Shown here: one piece after another, positions 1-10,235 of the stretch
How the letters are laid out: the number at the start of each line of letters is the position of its first letter
How positions within the stretch are numbered: position 1 is the stretch's first letter
Assembly: GCF_009177065.1 (NCBI RefSeq)
Contig: NZ_WEZF01000011.1
Coordinates: 62,001 to 126,000, forward strand
Length of the DNA: 64,000 nucleotides
Source: Tautonia marina
GTDB taxonomy: Bacteria > Planctomycetota > Planctomycetia > Isosphaerales > Isosphaeraceae
Direction of reading: 5' to 3'
Translations under genes and position numbers: made by a program
The notes under the pieces: generated by a model
Databases searched by the model: none
The model's input: the letters and a program-made list of their open reading frames with translations, nothing else
Told to the model about the DNA's origin: nothing

Positions 1-2251
1 GAGGGTGTTCGTCCGTATTGAGCCGGGTTCCCGGGGCAGGGCGCGGCCAGTCTCCCCCATAAAGGCGGGCCAACGTCTCGGCCGAGTCGAGATACCGCTC
101 GGGATCGTTCCGCGTATCGGTCAGCAACGGCAGAGTGGCATCGACCCGATTCGGGTCAATCGTCAGCGGTGCCTCGGACCCGATCAACGCCAGCATCGCT
201 CGGTCCGACGCAAGCTGACCCCACCAAATCGAGGTGCTGGGAAACACCGAGGCGAAGCTATCCGCAATCATCGTCAGCTCGGTCGCCCCAAGCTGGTAGA
301 GCGGCAACCACAGGCAGAACAGCCCTCCCGGATTGAGCCGCGATCGGGCCAGCCGGAACTGTTCCACCGTGTAGAGATACCCCGCGCGGCTTTCCCAGGG
401 CACGAACAGGTCAGAGATGATCGCGTCGTAGGTCTTCCCCGAGGCAAGCAGGTCGTGCCGGGCGTCGTCGATTCGAATGGTCACCTTTGGATGACCGACC
501 ACGCCGAGATTTTCCGGCTCGAAGAAGCGGGCCGTCTCGACCACTTCCGGAATCAACTCGACGATCTCGATCCGATCCACCTGCGGGTGAATCGTCGCCG
601 CCCCCGAGGTCAGCCCCGTTCCCAGCCCCAGAAACAGGACCTCGCGCGGGTCGGGATGCAACAAGAGCGGCAGGTGCCCCTGCCGCAATTCTCTGACGGT
701 CGATCGGCCGGTCGACCCCAGCCCGTAATGCAGGTTTTGCCGCAGAATTCGATTCCCGGAGGCCACCTGAACTACCTCGACCAATCCGTACGCCCCCTCC
801 CAGCCGGCGAGAATCCTGATCCTCGGGTCCGGAGGTAAGGTCCGAACCCGTCCCGGAGCCGTAATCGCAACCCCCCCGAGCCCCACAAGCACCAGAACCA
901 CCCCGACGGCGGCCAGCCTCCTCCCCGATCGCACCAGAAGCACAACCGGAATCAGCCCAAAAATCAGCGAAAAGACCACGATCGACGGCCACAGCCCCAC
1001 GCTCGGCAGAAAGACGACGCTCGCCAGCAACGCTCCCAGCGCCGCGGCCAGCGCGTTGCCGGCCGTCAGCCAACCCACCACCGCACCGCCTCCCATCCCC
1101 GAGGCTCCGGCCGCCTTCCAGATCCCCGGCAGGACCGCGCCCAGAACGCTCACCGGCGGCAAGACCACCAGAGCCACCAGCCCGAACACCCCGACCAAAT
1201 ACGCGGTGAATGTTGATCCAAATGTGAACGAGTCCAGATTTGTTAACCCAAGAAACACCGGCACCGAGAGCGAAACGCCCGCCGCTCCCAGCCCGGCCGC
1301 GATTCCCAGCAACCGCTCGGCTGACATCCGTCGATGCAACCGAGCCACCGCGGCCGACCCGATCGCCAGACCCGCCAGAAACACCGTCAACACCGCGCCA
1401 AACGTATAGGTACTGTTATGAAAAACCAGGGAGAACATCCGGGTGTAAAGAACCTGCAATCCCAGCGTTCCAAACCCCGAAAGCGCTGCCAGAGCCAACC
1501 AGAACCCAACCGATCCTTTGGAATCCGTGACGCTTTGCCCAGTCAACACCTCCCGTGCTTCCGACTTCGACTCCACCCCCGATTTCGATTCCTGACCACC
1601 CGCGCGCCCCCTGATCGCCATGAGACAGGCGACGATCCCACACCCTCCCGACAGCGCCGCCGCAATCCAGCCACTGCCCCGAACGCCGACGGCGAGCATC
1701 AAGACCGCGGTCGTCAACACCACCCCGACCAGTGCTCCGGCCGTGTTCAGCGCATACGCCAGAGCCACCCGCCCCGGCGCCAGGCGCCGATCGGGCGAAA
1801 GATGCTCGGCCATGAAGGGCAAGCTCGCCCCCAGGCCCACCGTCGCCGGGAGCAGCAAGCCAAACGCCAGCCCCCATCGAATCAACACTTGTACGACCGG
1901 CTCAGGATGAGACAGCCAGGCCGCCCACGAGGATTGCTCGACCGCATCCAGCAGCCTCGGCACCCACGGCACCCATCCCGCCACCACCAGTTCCGCCACG
2001 CCGTAACCCAGCAGCGGAATCACCCGCCCCACCCACCGCGCCGCCAGGACCGAACCAATCGCCATCCCCACAAAATAGCACGTCAGCACCACTGCCGCCG
2101 AATGCACCGTGTGCCCGAACAAGAGGCCGATCTGCCGCGACCACGACACCTCGTAAATCAGGGCCGCGGCTCCCGAGGTGAACAACAGGGCCAGGACCAC
2201 GCGGCGATCCGACGCCGATCGTTGCTCCTCAGGCTCGTTTGGCTCGATCAT
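1..2251 (-). CDS. Fused MFS / spermidine synthase-like membrane protein (3' end cut off by window edge)
   Basis: The frame is open from an ATG at 2251 to the window edge, giving at least 750 residues. The first part is a run of hydrophobic helices, as in MFS-type transporters. It is followed by a soluble domain resembling spermidine synthase: a GLGTG nucleotide-binding loop at about residues 542-546 and a downstream YDAIISDLF segment where the family keeps its acidic active-site residue. Fused MFS/spermidine synthase proteins are common in planctomycetes, but their substrate is generally unproven, so polyamine synthesis is only inference. The gene lies 92 bp downstream of a pseudopilin gene on the same strand and could share its transcript. 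The C-terminus is missing. Confidence 0.85.
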   Translation of the reverse strand, partial: MIEPNEPEEQRSASDRRVVLALLFTSGAAALIYEVSWSRQIGLLFGHTVHSAAVVLTCYFVGMAIGSVLAARWVGRVIPLLGYGVAELVVAGWVPWVPRLLDAVEQSSWAAWLSHPEPVVQVLIRWGLAFGLLLPATVGLGASLPFMAEHLSPDRRLAPGRVALAYALNTAGALVGVVLTTAVLMLAVGVRGSGWIAAALSGGCGIVACLMAIRGRAGGQESKSGVESKSEAREVLTGQSVTDSKGSVGFWLALAALSGFGTLGLQVLYTRMFSLVFHNSTYTFGAVLTVFLAGLAIGSAAVARLHRRMSAERLLGIAAGLGAAGVSLSVPVFLGLTNLDSFTFGSTFTAYLVGVFGLVALVVLPPVSVLGAVLPGIWKAAGASGMGGGAVVGWLTAGNALAAALGALLASVVFLPSVGLWPSIVVFSLIFGLIPVVLLVRSGRRLAAVGVVLVLVGLGGVAITAPGRVRTLPPDPRIRILAGWEGAYGLVEVVQVASGNRILRQNLHYGLGSTGRSTVRELRQGHLPLLLHPDPREVLFLGLGTGLTSGAATIHPQVDRIEIVELIPEVVETARFFEPENLGVVGHPKVTIRIDDARHDLLASGKTYDAIISDLFVPWESRAGYLYTVEQFRLARSRLNPGGLFCLWLPLYQLGATELTMIADSFASVFPSTSIWWGQLASDRAMLALIGSEAPLTIDPNRVDATLPLLTDTRNDPERYLDSAETLARLYGGDWPRPAPGTRLNTDEHP

Positions 2252-2343
2252 CGGTCTTCGAACACTCCGGGCCGGATTGGGGTCGATGGCGGGCAACGAC
2301 CGCGGCGTTCCCCATCCGGCTCGGTCGCGGAACGGTCTCGAAC

Positions 2344-3357
2344 TCAGTACTGGTCGGCCGAGACAACCTCGGCACCCTTTCGGGTCGCCAGCGACAGGAA
2401 GACGGACTGCGAGATCGAGTCACGAATGAAGTGAACCGATCCGTCGGCGAACAGGAAATTCACACCACCGGGATGCCGGCTCCAGTAATCCTCCGGGTGC
2501 GCCCGAGGATGATTCGGCGTCCGGGGAGGGTCCGAAATCCCGACCGTCCCAATCACCATCGAGAAGGCCGGGTGCGGGTACGAGAGGAATCGAGCGTCTC
2601 CCCCCTGGCTCGGCGGCGTCTTGTAATTCCAGCCGTGCGGCGTTCGAGCCGTCCAGGTCACCGGCGCGAGGTTGAAGCTCCGCTCGCCCACGGCAATCGT
2701 CTGGCTCGTTCCGTCTCGGATGTCCGAGATCCGCGTCCGGCTGTTCATGTAAAAGATCCCCTGACCGTCTTCAGGGCCGATCTCGCCGATTCCATTGCTC
2801 CCGATGTAATTCCCCGTGCTCACCTCGGTCAACGTCAGCGAATCGCCCTCGTCCCGAACCGGCACCAGGGCCACCTCGTTGTCCGACGGGCAGATGAACG
2901 ACGCGACCCGCGCGAGCCGAATCGTCACGTTCGACGGCAAATCGACCGACAGATCGAAATTGATCGCGTCGTAAAGCGGGCCCTGTTCGACCTGATTCAA
3001 GATCATACTTCCCCAGGCCCACCCCGGCCAGCCGGCCAGTTCGTCATCCCCGTCCTTGAATCGGGTTCCTGAGAATCCGTGGCCGTCGTGGTCGTCATCA
3101 TGATCATCGTCGTGGTGATGTTCTTCCTCGAAGTAGGCCGTCCAACCCGGTGGAAACGTGCTGTGATTGGTCTCGTAATTGTGCAACGCGAGCCCGATCT
3201 GCTTCAGGTTATTCAGGCACTGCGCCTTCCGTGCCGCCTCTCGTGCCGCCTGCACCGCCGGCAGCAGCAGAGCGATCAGCACCCCGATAATCGCGATGAC
3301 CACAAGAAGTTCGATCAGAGTAAAGCCGTTTCGTCGAACGGCGAAGGTTTGACTCAT
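2344..3357 (-). CDS. DUF1559 pseudopilin-like protein with a His/Asp-rich insert
   Basis: 337 residues. The N-terminus has a type IV prepilin cleavage/methylation signal: a short basic leader, then [20 protein letters not shown]. The C-terminal part carries the H-X9-DG motif ([12 protein letters not shown]), both typical of planctomycete DUF1559 proteins exported by type II secretion/pilus-like systems. The ATG at 3357 was preferred to an earlier in-frame start because it directly precedes the MSQTF leader and has a GGGAG ribosome-binding sequence. Residues 77-93 form a cluster of E, H and D ([17 protein letters not shown]), unusual for the family and a plausible divalent metal-binding loop. 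It is followed by the MFS/spermidine synthase gene. The function of the family is not established. Confidence 0.9.
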   Translation of the reverse strand: MSQTFAVRRNGFTLIELLVVIAIIGVLIALLLPAVQAAREAARKAQCLNNLKQIGLALHNYETNHSTFPPGWTAYFEEEHHHDDDHDDDHDGHGFSGTRFKDGDDELAGWPGWAWGSMILNQVEQGPLYDAINFDLSVDLPSNVTIRLARVASFICPSDNEVALVPVRDEGDSLTLTEVSTGNYIGSNGIGEIGPEDGQGIFYMNSRTRISDIRDGTSQTIAVGERSFNLAPVTWTARTPHGWNYKTPPSQGGDARFLSYPHPAFSMVIGTVGISDPPRTPNHPRAHPEDYWSRHPGGVNFLFADGSVHFIRDSISQSVFLSLATRKGAEVVSADQY

Positions 3358-3612
3358 CGGGGTTCTCCCGCGCTGATGGAAAGAAACCGCCCGCCTGGGA
3401 AGCGATTCACAGGGAACCGGCTGAACTGGTCGTTCCCAACGAACGCTCAGTCTCAACCGGCCCCCTAGCCCGAGGGAGCAGGAAGGTCATAGAATGAGGA
3501 AACCGCAGAGCGGTTTGCCGACCGCTCCGCGGCCCCTCGCGTCACTGAGAAATCACACGCGGAGGGAACCGCGGTGTAGAGGGCGTTGTGCGAGTGCCAC
3601 CTCCCACGCCCT

Positions 3613-4422
3613 TTACACCGTCTTCGATTCGAACCCCTCGCGGCGCCTTCGCAGCAACGCTGCCCCACCAACGGCGAGCACCCCCATCCCCAGCATCACC
3701 AGGCTCGCCGGTTCAGGAATGACTCCGGGTTGACCGGGGAACGAATTCACTCCGACACCGAAGTAGAACGTCGTCGGCGTGCTTCGGATCACTCGACCGT
3801 CCAGAAGCGTTCCCGAAGCCTCAAACGTCAGACCGTACAGGCCAAGTTCGCTGAAGGCCCAGTTCGCATGACGATGGCTTCCAAGAGTTAGGTTGATGGC
3901 ATCACCGCTACTCAGCCCATCCGAGGTCGCCATGAAGACGTTCGGATTGCCGAAAGAATCGGTTGTGAAGAGCGAGAATTCTCCCGGGCCACTAAAACCG
4001 ACCAGGCTTAGGGTGATGTTGTTGGGATTGAACGTTCCGGTCGGAATCTCCTCGGCCGAGAGTCCAAGCCAGACCAGGCTCGACAGATCGGCCGGTTCAT
4101 CAAATGGAAGGATATAGACCAGATCGCCGGCCCCAGTTCCGAGGAAATCCCACTGCGCCCCACCAGGCCGGGTCAGTGCCGTATTCGATGGATCGAGATA
4201 AAGCAACGCCTCGTCCGTTTCGATCACCGTATCCGTGCCATGAAGATGCCAGTGAAGCTCGAATTCCTCATTCGCGCCATCGTACTCGACATCAACGTCC
4301 CAGTGACCGCCGGAGATGATCGTATCGGCGATTGCCACATCCCCAAGGCCCATTGAGAACGCGAAGGCAAGGAGCCCACCTCCCACAACACGAGAAAAAA
4401 ATCGATGAAAACTCATACGCAT
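3613..4422 (-). CDS. Choice-of-anchor M domain protein with PEP-CTERM anchor
   Basis: About 269 residues. There is an N-terminal signal peptide (hydrophobic stretch ending near ADT), a central domain with HWHLHGTDT and the signature HRHANWAFSELGLYGLTFEASG region, and a C-terminal PEP-CTERM sorting signal: PEPAS, a transmembrane helix, then RRRR. The central pattern matches the choice-of-anchor M / surface-anchored repeat (TIGR03769-type) family, which in actinobacteria is linked to an anchored zinc/manganese-type ABC transporter. The protein should be exported and processed by an exosortase. Start candidates are GTG 4425, ATG 4422 and ATG 4416; AAGGAG lies just upstream. It sits between two pseudopilin genes on the same strand. 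Confidence 0.85.
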   Translation of the reverse strand: MRMSFHRFFSRVVGGGLLAFAFSMGLGDVAIADTIISGGHWDVDVEYDGANEEFELHWHLHGTDTVIETDEALLYLDPSNTALTRPGGAQWDFLGTGAGDLVYILPFDEPADLSSLVWLGLSAEEIPTGTFNPNNITLSLVGFSGPGEFSLFTTDSFGNPNVFMATSDGLSSGDAINLTLGSHRHANWAFSELGLYGLTFEASGTLLDGRVIRSTPTTFYFGVGVNSFPGQPGVIPEPASLVMLGMGVLAVGGAALLRRRREGFESKTV

Positions 4423-4557
4423 CACTCTCCTTTTGGCATTCGTGAGGCTTGACGCTCAAATTCCCGCCGACAACCGTTGCCGGCGGCCGTTCCGACTCAC
4501 AGGCCGGTCCGGACATCCCCCCGATGCGCCGAGGGGCGTACGGAAGCCGAAGGGCAA

Positions 4558-5370
4558 TCAGCCCTTGCCGGGCTCCGCAAATCGATCTCCTCGCTCAACC
4601 CGCTCCTTCAACCGTGATTCCTCGATCGTTTCGACGTGACCATCGGCGTACAGATAATTTGCTGTACCACGATGACGTGAAGGGGCAATCTCGCTTGTCA
4701 CGTTGGTCCAGTACGTCTGGGGCGGAGTGGGTTGGTGCCAGGTCCCGGAATGGGTATGGTCGCCATAGAGGGTCGTCGCAACTCGACCTTCAAACATTAG
4801 AATCGTCCGAGCGGGCGACTTGAGTTCCGCAAGTTGACGGACCCTGAGTCGATCGGCTGGGGTCGATGGCATGGGTCTTCCAAACGCATCGCGCCTCCCC
4901 CGCCAGCCCCCATCGAGGTAGTCGTTGTAGGCATAGCTCGTCGAGGTCTTTGGCAGCACCGCGCTGACCATCGTATTGGTCACAGGGTCCAGCACCTGGA
5001 TCGTCGGATCCTCGGCATCTTGACCCTTGAGCCGCGCCATGCGGTCCGGATCGGACGGGCAGATCCGAATCTCGGAAAGGTTTTGCAGGTACGGCTCAAG
5101 CTTGAACACCCAGGATTTGTGGATGTCCCCCGGTGCCGTGTTGTAATGACTCGTCTCGGGGAACCGGCCCTGATTCTTCTCGACAAACATCAACCAGGCC
5201 GCTCCAAGCTGTCTCATGTTGTTCTGGCACTGGGCCCTCCGTGCCGACTCGCGCGACCAGACCAGCGCCGGCAGGAGCAACCCCACCAGAATCCCGATAA
5301 TTGCAATCACCACGAGGAGTTCGACCAGCGTAAACGCCTGGCGACAATCCTCGCGACGAGAAATACGCAT
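4558..5370 (-). CDS. Type II secretion pseudopilin-like protein (prepilin leader, H-X9-DG)
   Basis: 270 residues. A basic 12-residue leader is followed by [24 protein letters not shown], a standard prepilin cleavage/methylation segment. The C-terminal half has [13 protein letters not shown], the H-X9-DG motif of planctomycete pseudopilins. A GGAG ribosome-binding sequence precedes the ATG at 5370. It differs from the DUF1559 protein at 2344-3357 in the middle region and lacks the His/Asp insert. The neighbouring genes encode other exported proteins, so this could be a minor pilin-like subunit or a surface protein. A specific role cannot be read from the sequence. Confidence 0.87.
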   Translation of the reverse strand: MRISRREDCRQAFTLVELLVVIAIIGILVGLLLPALVWSRESARRAQCQNNMRQLGAAWLMFVEKNQGRFPETSHYNTAPGDIHKSWVFKLEPYLQNLSEIRICPSDPDRMARLKGQDAEDPTIQVLDPVTNTMVSAVLPKTSTSYAYNDYLDGGWRGRRDAFGRPMPSTPADRLRVRQLAELKSPARTILMFEGRVATTLYGDHTHSGTWHQPTPPQTYWTNVTSEIAPSRHRGTANYLYADGHVETIEESRLKERVERGDRFAEPGKG

Positions 5371-5637
5371 AAATGACTCTCCGTAAGATGTCTGGACGCA
5401 CCCTCAACGCCCGTGTCGAGACAGCCCGCGATGGGGTGTTGCGGTCGGCGCTGGGGCGGATGTGGCGATGGATGCCGAGAAACCCGCGCCCCGAGACGGA
5501 TGATCGGCTCGGAAGCGGAGGTCGATGGCGTGGGCTTCGGATGCGGCGACGTGAAGCGCAACGCGCACCGAGGCCAAAACCGGTCAGATCGCGCCTTCGC
5601 AGAGATGTGGGGCGCGCAGACGCGGTCGGTCAATCTC

Positions 5638-6006
5638 TCAGGCGAGAGGAGGAGCCCGGTTCCGGGCGAGGGCGGAGGAGAGGCGGGGGAGTGCCGGTGT
5701 CAAACAGACCAGATCAGCACCGTGCGCTGCACGCACGACCTCGGTCTGGTCGGCCAGGAGGGCCTGATGGTTCAGGAGGAACGTGCATGAGGGACAATCG
5801 CTCACACAAGGAGCAACACCAGCAACATCCCAGGACGATTGATCGTTGCCGTTCTCGTGGTGATCATCCCCGCAGGTCTCTGCGGAAGTGTGCCCGCCGA
5901 CCGCTGGCAATTCCCCATGCGGGGCGTGGATTCCCTGCGCCAACACCACCGCGAGGCAGTAGAGGCAGGCGACCCACCAGCGTTGTCGAATCAGGCGATC
6001 ACTCAT
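5638..6006 (-). CDS. Small exported Cys/His-rich protein
   Basis: 122 residues. An N-terminal hydrophobic stretch (ACLYCLAVVLAQG) serves as signal peptide or membrane anchor. It is followed by a segment rich in H, D and C (CGDDHHENGND) and then a DCPSC motif before a predicted amphipathic segment. The layout resembles the DUF2946-type small exported proteins with a CxxC motif, but the match is loose. No good ribosome-binding sequence is seen before the ATG at 6006. A TTGACA box with an overlapping inverted repeat lies 50-100 bp upstream. As first gene of the minus-strand group it may set its regulation. Metal binding is inference from residue content. Confidence 0.65.
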   Translation of the reverse strand: MSDRLIRQRWWVACLYCLAVVLAQGIHAPHGELPAVGGHTSAETCGDDHHENGNDQSSWDVAGVAPCVSDCPSCTFLLNHQALLADQTEVVRAAHGADLVCLTPALPRLSSALARNRAPPLA

Positions 6007-6059
6007 GAAGAAGATTCGAGCCCGACGATCCGATGTTCAGGAAGATGTCCCAGTCACAC

Positions 6060-6105
6060 GTTGCGGAATGGACCTATAGTGTTCCGATGCAACAGACCCT
6101 GTCAA
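6060..6105 (-). promoter_or_regulatory. Candidate promoter with overlapping inverted repeat (operator)
   Basis: On the minus strand a perfect TTGACA (6100-6105) is followed after 18 bp by CACTAT (6076-6081), a weak -10 (TATAGG at 21 bp is the alternative). An imperfect inverted repeat spans the spacer and -10: plus-strand GTTGCGGAA at 6060-6068 and TTCCGATGCAAC at 6082-6093, the arms matching except for a 3-nt insertion. It lies 54-99 bp upstream of the small Cys/His protein start, an arrangement typical of repressor control. The regulator is unknown. Confidence 0.4.
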
Positions 6106-6243
6106 GCGTTTTTCCCATCATGTTGCGTCGATCGTGCGGCCCACGCAACGGGTCCGCCGTCTCGCCATCGGCAACGAGCAACGGCCGGTCATCCACCACC
6201 CGCGAAGCGGTCTGACCGCTCGCTCCCTCCGCGCGCGGCTTGA

Positions 6244-6299
6244 CCCGGACGACCGGCGAGCCGTCCGGGCCGAGCACTTATTTCGCGGAATTCTTCCGC
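6244..6299 (-). terminator. Paired stem-loops after clpB
   Basis: Eight bases after the clpB stop is GCGGAA-TTC-TTCCGC (6285-6299). Further on is an 8-bp stem, CCCGGACG (6244-6251) and CGTCCGGG (6262-6269), with a 10-nt loop. Neither has a long U tract, but their position just past the stop suggests a transcription end or mRNA-stabilising structure. Confidence 0.45.
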
Positions 6300-6307
6300 A
6301 ACGTGGC

Positions 6308-8968
6308 TCAGGCTTCCGCCGGAGCCTCGGTGGCGGCGGGGCTGAAGGTGAAGCGTTCACCGGCCTCGTCCCAGTCGATCTGAAGGGTCGACCCCTTGGC
6401 GATCGAACCGTCGAGCAGACCGGTGGCAATCGGGTTCGCCAGGCGGCTCTGGATCACCCGCTTGAGCGGTCGAGCGCCGAAGGTCGGGTCGAAGCCTTCC
6501 TCGGCCAGTTGCCACTTCGCCTTGGGCGTGACCTTCAACGACAAGCCTGCCTCGGTCAACAGGTGTTCAAGCCTTCGAAGCTGGATGTCGACGATCTGCG
6601 TCAGCTCGCTCATGCCGAGCGGGTGGAAGATCACCGTCTCGTCGATCCGGTTGAGGAACTCCGGCAGGAACTCGCGGCGAAGGACCTCACGGACGGCGGC
6701 CTTCATCTCGTCCTCGCGGTCGGCCCCGGCCAGCTCGGCAATCGCCTGGCTGCCAAGGTTACTGGTCATGATGATGACCGTGTTCCGGAAGTCGACCGTC
6801 CGCCCGTGGCCGTCGGTCAGGCGGCCATCGTCGAGGACCTGGAGCAAGACGTTAAACACGTCTCGATGCGCCTTCTCGACCTCATCGAGCAGGATCACCG
6901 AGTACGGCCGTCGACGGATCGCCTCGGTCAACCGGCCCCCTTCCTCATAGCCGACATAGCCGGGAGGGGCACCGATCAGACGGGCGACGTTGTGCCGCTC
7001 GCCGTATTCACTCATATCAATGCGCACCATCGCCTGCTCGCTGTCGAACAGGAACTCGGCCAGTGCCTTGGCCAGTTCGGTCTTGCCCACGCCGGTCGGG
7101 CCGAGGAACAGGAACGAGCCGATCGGCCGGTTCGGGTCCTGCAACCCGGCCCGGGCGCGTCGCACGGCCTCGGAGACAGCGTGTACGGCCTGCTCCTGAT
7201 TCACCAAACGCTGGTGGATATGATCCTCCAGCTTCAAGAGCTTTTCCCGCTCGGTGGCGAGCATCCGGCTCACCGGAATGCCGGTCCACTGGCTGACGAC
7301 CTCGGCGATCTCCTCGGCATCGACCTCGTCCTTGAGCAATCGGCGGCCCTCCTGGGCCTGGCCGTCGGCCTCGGCGTTCGCCTCGCTCTCGCCGATCCGG
7401 CGCTCCAGTTCCTTGCGTTCGGCGTCGAGCTGGGCCAATGCCCGGTAGCGGTCCTCTCCGGGGAGCTCGCCCCGCTGCTGCATCTGGCGGAGTTCGTCGT
7501 AGGCGCGGCCGAACTCGATCTGGATCTGCGCCAGCCGCTCCCGCATGCCGTGGATGTCGCCGAGCCCCGACTTCTCCAGCTCCCACTGGCGGCGGAGGTC
7601 CTGGAGCTGCCGCTCGATGTCGGCGATCTGGTCCTCGATCTCGGCCAGGCGTTCCTGGGCGTGTTCTTCGTGTTCTCCCTGGAGCATCCGCTCGGCCAGT
7701 TGCAGTTGCAAGAGTTTTCGCTGGAGCATGTCGATCTCGGTCGGCACCGACTGCTGCTCCATCGACAACCGGCTCGCCGCCTCGTCCACCAGGTCGATCG
7801 CCTTATCCGGCAAGAACCGATCGGTGATGTATCGGTCCGACAGCTTCGCCGCCGCCACAAGTGCCGAATCCTTGATCTTGACTTTGTGGTGAACTTCGTA
7901 ACGTTCTTTCAACCCTCGGAGGATCGAAATCGTGTCCTCGACCGTCGGCTCACCCACGAACACAGGCTGGAATCGGCGTTCCAGGGCCGGGTCCTTCTCG
8001 ATGTGCTGGCGGTACTCATCGAGCGTCGTCGCCCCCACGCAGCGCAGCTCGCCGCGGGCGAGTGCCGGCTTGAGCAGGTTCGCGGCGTCCATCGCGCCGT
8101 CGGCCTTGCCGGCCCCGACGACCAGGTGCAGCTCGTCGATGAACAGGATGACCTTCCCCTCGGAGCTGGTCACCTCCTTCAGGACAGCCTTGAGCCGGTC
8201 CTCGAACTCTCCTCGGTACTTCGTCCCGGCGATCAAGGCCCCCATGTCCAGGGCGATGAGCTTGCGGTCTTTCAAGGTTTCCGGCACGTCTCCCGAGACG
8301 ATTCGCTGCGCAAGCCCTTCGATGATCGCCGTCTTGCCCACGCCCGGCTCACCGATCAACACCGGGTTGTTTTTTGTCCGACGGCTCAACACCTGAACCA
8401 CGCGGCGGATCTCGGAATCGCGGCCGATGACCGGGTCGATCTTCCCTTGCCGGGCCAGCTCGACGAGGTCCCGGCCGTAGCGTTCGAGTGCCTGATATTT
8501 GTCTTCCGGGTTCGGATCGGTCACGGCCTGCCCTCCTCGAACGTTTTGCAAGGCTTTCAGCACATCTTGCTCGGTCACTCCCAGGGCCGCTAGCACCTCG
8601 TGGGCGCGGCTCTTGACCTTGCAAAGCCCAATCAAGAGATGCTCGACCGAGACATACTGATCTTTCATCCGGTCGGCTTCGGCCTGCGCGGCGTCGAAGA
8701 CCTGGGCCAGTTCGGGGCTCAGGGTCTGGTCGCCTCCAGAGACCTTGGGCAGGGCGTCGAGCCCCTGATCGACCGCTTTTTTCAGTTGCGCCGGATTGAC
8801 CCCGAGGTGCTGCAGGATCGACTTGACCACCACTTGATCCGGGTCGAGCAGGGCAGCCAGCAGGTGCATCGGCACCAGCCGCTGATGCCCTTGCTCGCGG
8901 GCGATCCCCTGAGCTTGCTGCACCGCCTCCTGGCTCTTGAGGGTCAGTTTCTCAAATCGCATCGCCAT
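6308..8968 (-). CDS. clpB: ClpB, ATP-dependent disaggregase (Hsp104/ClpB)
   Basis: 886 residues from the ATG at 8968, which follows GGGAGG at good spacing. Two ClpN repeats occupy the first about 150 residues. NBD1 has Walker A GEPGVGKT at about 205-212 and Walker [11 protein letters not shown] long coiled-coil M domain rich in E, Q, R and L follows, with an [12 protein letters not shown] linker. NBD2 has Walker A GPTGVGKT at about 622-629 and Walker [12 protein letters not shown]. The length and M domain separate ClpB from ClpA and ClpC. It works with DnaK, encoded about 2.2 kb away on the same strand, in rescuing aggregated proteins. No CIRCE-type repeat was found upstream, so heat control is not evident from the sequence. 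Confidence 0.98.
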   Translation of the reverse strand: MAMRFEKLTLKSQEAVQQAQGIAREQGHQRLVPMHLLAALLDPDQVVVKSILQHLGVNPAQLKKAVDQGLDALPKVSGGDQTLSPELAQVFDAAQAEADRMKDQYVSVEHLLIGLCKVKSRAHEVLAALGVTEQDVLKALQNVRGGQAVTDPNPEDKYQALERYGRDLVELARQGKIDPVIGRDSEIRRVVQVLSRRTKNNPVLIGEPGVGKTAIIEGLAQRIVSGDVPETLKDRKLIALDMGALIAGTKYRGEFEDRLKAVLKEVTSSEGKVILFIDELHLVVGAGKADGAMDAANLLKPALARGELRCVGATTLDEYRQHIEKDPALERRFQPVFVGEPTVEDTISILRGLKERYEVHHKVKIKDSALVAAAKLSDRYITDRFLPDKAIDLVDEAASRLSMEQQSVPTEIDMLQRKLLQLQLAERMLQGEHEEHAQERLAEIEDQIADIERQLQDLRRQWELEKSGLGDIHGMRERLAQIQIEFGRAYDELRQMQQRGELPGEDRYRALAQLDAERKELERRIGESEANAEADGQAQEGRRLLKDEVDAEEIAEVVSQWTGIPVSRMLATEREKLLKLEDHIHQRLVNQEQAVHAVSEAVRRARAGLQDPNRPIGSFLFLGPTGVGKTELAKALAEFLFDSEQAMVRIDMSEYGERHNVARLIGAPPGYVGYEEGGRLTEAIRRRPYSVILLDEVEKAHRDVFNVLLQVLDDGRLTDGHGRTVDFRNTVIIMTSNLGSQAIAELAGADREDEMKAAVREVLRREFLPEFLNRIDETVIFHPLGMSELTQIVDIQLRRLEHLLTEAGLSLKVTPKAKWQLAEEGFDPTFGARPLKRVIQSRLANPIATGLLDGSIAKGSTLQIDWDEAGERFTFSPAATEAPAEA

Positions 8969-9107
8969 GATCGTCCTCCCTTCCCCCACCTTCGGGCCGG
9001 CATCGGCCCGAGCGTCATATGGAATTCTCTCGAACCATCAGTTCGTTCATGACACTACGACGCCAACCACCGAATCGTTCGCCTTCAATGCCCCTGAAAT
9101 GGGTGAT

Positions 9108-9461
9108 TCAACCGTCGGATTCCAGCAATCCGGCCGGCACGTCGCGCGGCCAGTCGAAGCGCAAGCATTGCTCCAGCGCCTCGGCCCACGCGCGGTCGGG
9201 ATCGGCCTCGGGATACGGCACATGCCAGCCGCCGCCGGGCATGCCGGTATCTTTGCGAACAACCAGGGCCGCCAGGTCGGGCAAGCCCGCTCGTCGGCAA
9301 CGTTCGGACAGGGGAATGAGCAACTGCCGATGCAGGTGCCTCCGGTTCAACGGCGGCCCCACCCGCCCCGCCAGCTCGGTATAGGTGACCGTCCTGCCCA
9401 TCTGCACCGCCTCCCTCAGGACCGGCCAGGAGCGTCGGATCAAGGCGTCGAGGTCGGTCAT
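9108..9461 (-). CDS. Conserved small protein of unknown function, paralogue of the product at 10520-10924
   Basis: 117 residues. Features include VTYTELAGRVG near residue 25, GLPDLAALVVRKDTGMPGGGW in the middle and a C-terminal RFDWP. The last two blocks recur in the protein encoded at 10520-10924 (PDLAALVIQK and DFDWPDEPF), so the two are paralogues. I do not recognise a named family. The YTELA/ALVV..TG.PG.GW pattern occurs in small uncharacterised bacterial proteins. It starts 16 nt after the stop of the Uma2-like gene and is very likely co-transcribed with it. Function unknown. Confidence 0.75.
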   Translation of the reverse strand: MTDLDALIRRSWPVLREAVQMGRTVTYTELAGRVGPPLNRRHLHRQLLIPLSERCRRAGLPDLAALVVRKDTGMPGGGWHVPYPEADPDRAWAEALEQCLRFDWPRDVPAGLLESDG

Positions 9462-9477
9462 GGCCTGGTCTCGATGC

Positions 9478-10179
9478 TCAGCCGGCCGGGTTCCCGAGGA
9501 TCGGATTGATCAGTCGATGCGGGCTCGGCAACGGGTCTTCCCAGAGCCACGAGACGTCGAGCCAGAAGCCCGGCACCGCCGAGGACTCCCACCGGTCCGA
9601 CCTGAGCCGAACCGTCTCGTACTCCTCTCCGGCCAACCGCTCGACGATCAGGACCTTGTCCCGATCGTCGACAAAGACGATCTCCGGGAGCCTTGCCTCA
9701 CGGTAAATCTGCGCCTTGCGCTTCAGGTCGTGCGAGCGGTTGCCGGGCGAGAGAATCTCGACGACCAGGACGGCCGCCCCCATCGCCAACCCTTGAGGGG
9801 GAAGCGGTTCCACACCGACCGGCGCGACGAAAACGTCCGGCTCAAGATCACGCCCTGGCGCGACCCGTAGTACCGCCGGCCCCATCCCGACCTTACCGAG
9901 GTCGCGTGCGTCACAGAAGCACGACAGAAGCACATACCAGAACCCGACAAAGTCCTGATGACGCCAGGTCACGGGAGAGGGCATGTACACGACCCCATCA
10001 ATGAGTTCGCAATAGCGATTCTCGGGGGCGAACCGGAAGAAGTCTTCCTCGGTCTGGTCCTCGATCGTGACCATCGCGTCCGCCGAGATCGACGAGCGGT
10101 CGTACCAGCATTCCGGGAGCGTGGGCTCCACCTCCGGATGCCTCAGGCGATCGACGTCCGTTTCGGTTCGGGATGCCAT
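9478..10179 (-). CDS. Uma2 family (DUF820) restriction endonuclease-like protein
   Basis: About 233 residues. Uma2 hallmarks are seen in order: EDFFRFAPENRYCELIDG near the N-terminus, LEPDVFVAP in the middle (family aspartate), then VVEILSPGNRSHDLKRKAQIYREA with the catalytic-type E and downstream K. The family has a PD-(D/E)XK nuclease fold. Copies are abundant in cyanobacteria and planctomycetes, but the biological role is mostly undefined. GTG 10182 and ATG 10179 are both possible starts; GGGAGG lies 8 nt before the ATG, which I chose. It is followed after 16 nt by a small unknown gene, whose paralogue lies upstream at 10520-10924. Confidence 0.9.
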   Translation of the reverse strand: MASRTETDVDRLRHPEVEPTLPECWYDRSSISADAMVTIEDQTEEDFFRFAPENRYCELIDGVVYMPSPVTWRHQDFVGFWYVLLSCFCDARDLGKVGMGPAVLRVAPGRDLEPDVFVAPVGVEPLPPQGLAMGAAVLVVEILSPGNRSHDLKRKAQIYREARLPEIVFVDDRDKVLIVERLAGEEYETVRLRSDRWESSAVPGFWLDVSWLWEDPLPSPHRLINPILGNPAG

Positions 10180-10235
10180 CACCCTGTCCTCCCGGTCACT
10201 TGGGGTCGATCTCTCGGACAGACCGAATCGGCGGG

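Noticed and set aside
6134-8593. A very long open frame on the plus strand opposite clpB
   Set aside because: It is the complement of ClpB, a clear family member with both Walker sites; the plus-strand product has no domain and mirrors the codon bias.
8969-9107. CIRCE or sigma32-type heat-shock site before clpB
   Set aside because: No TTAGCACTC-like inverted repeat; only a CGAAC-TGATG-GTTCG repeat, too short to call.
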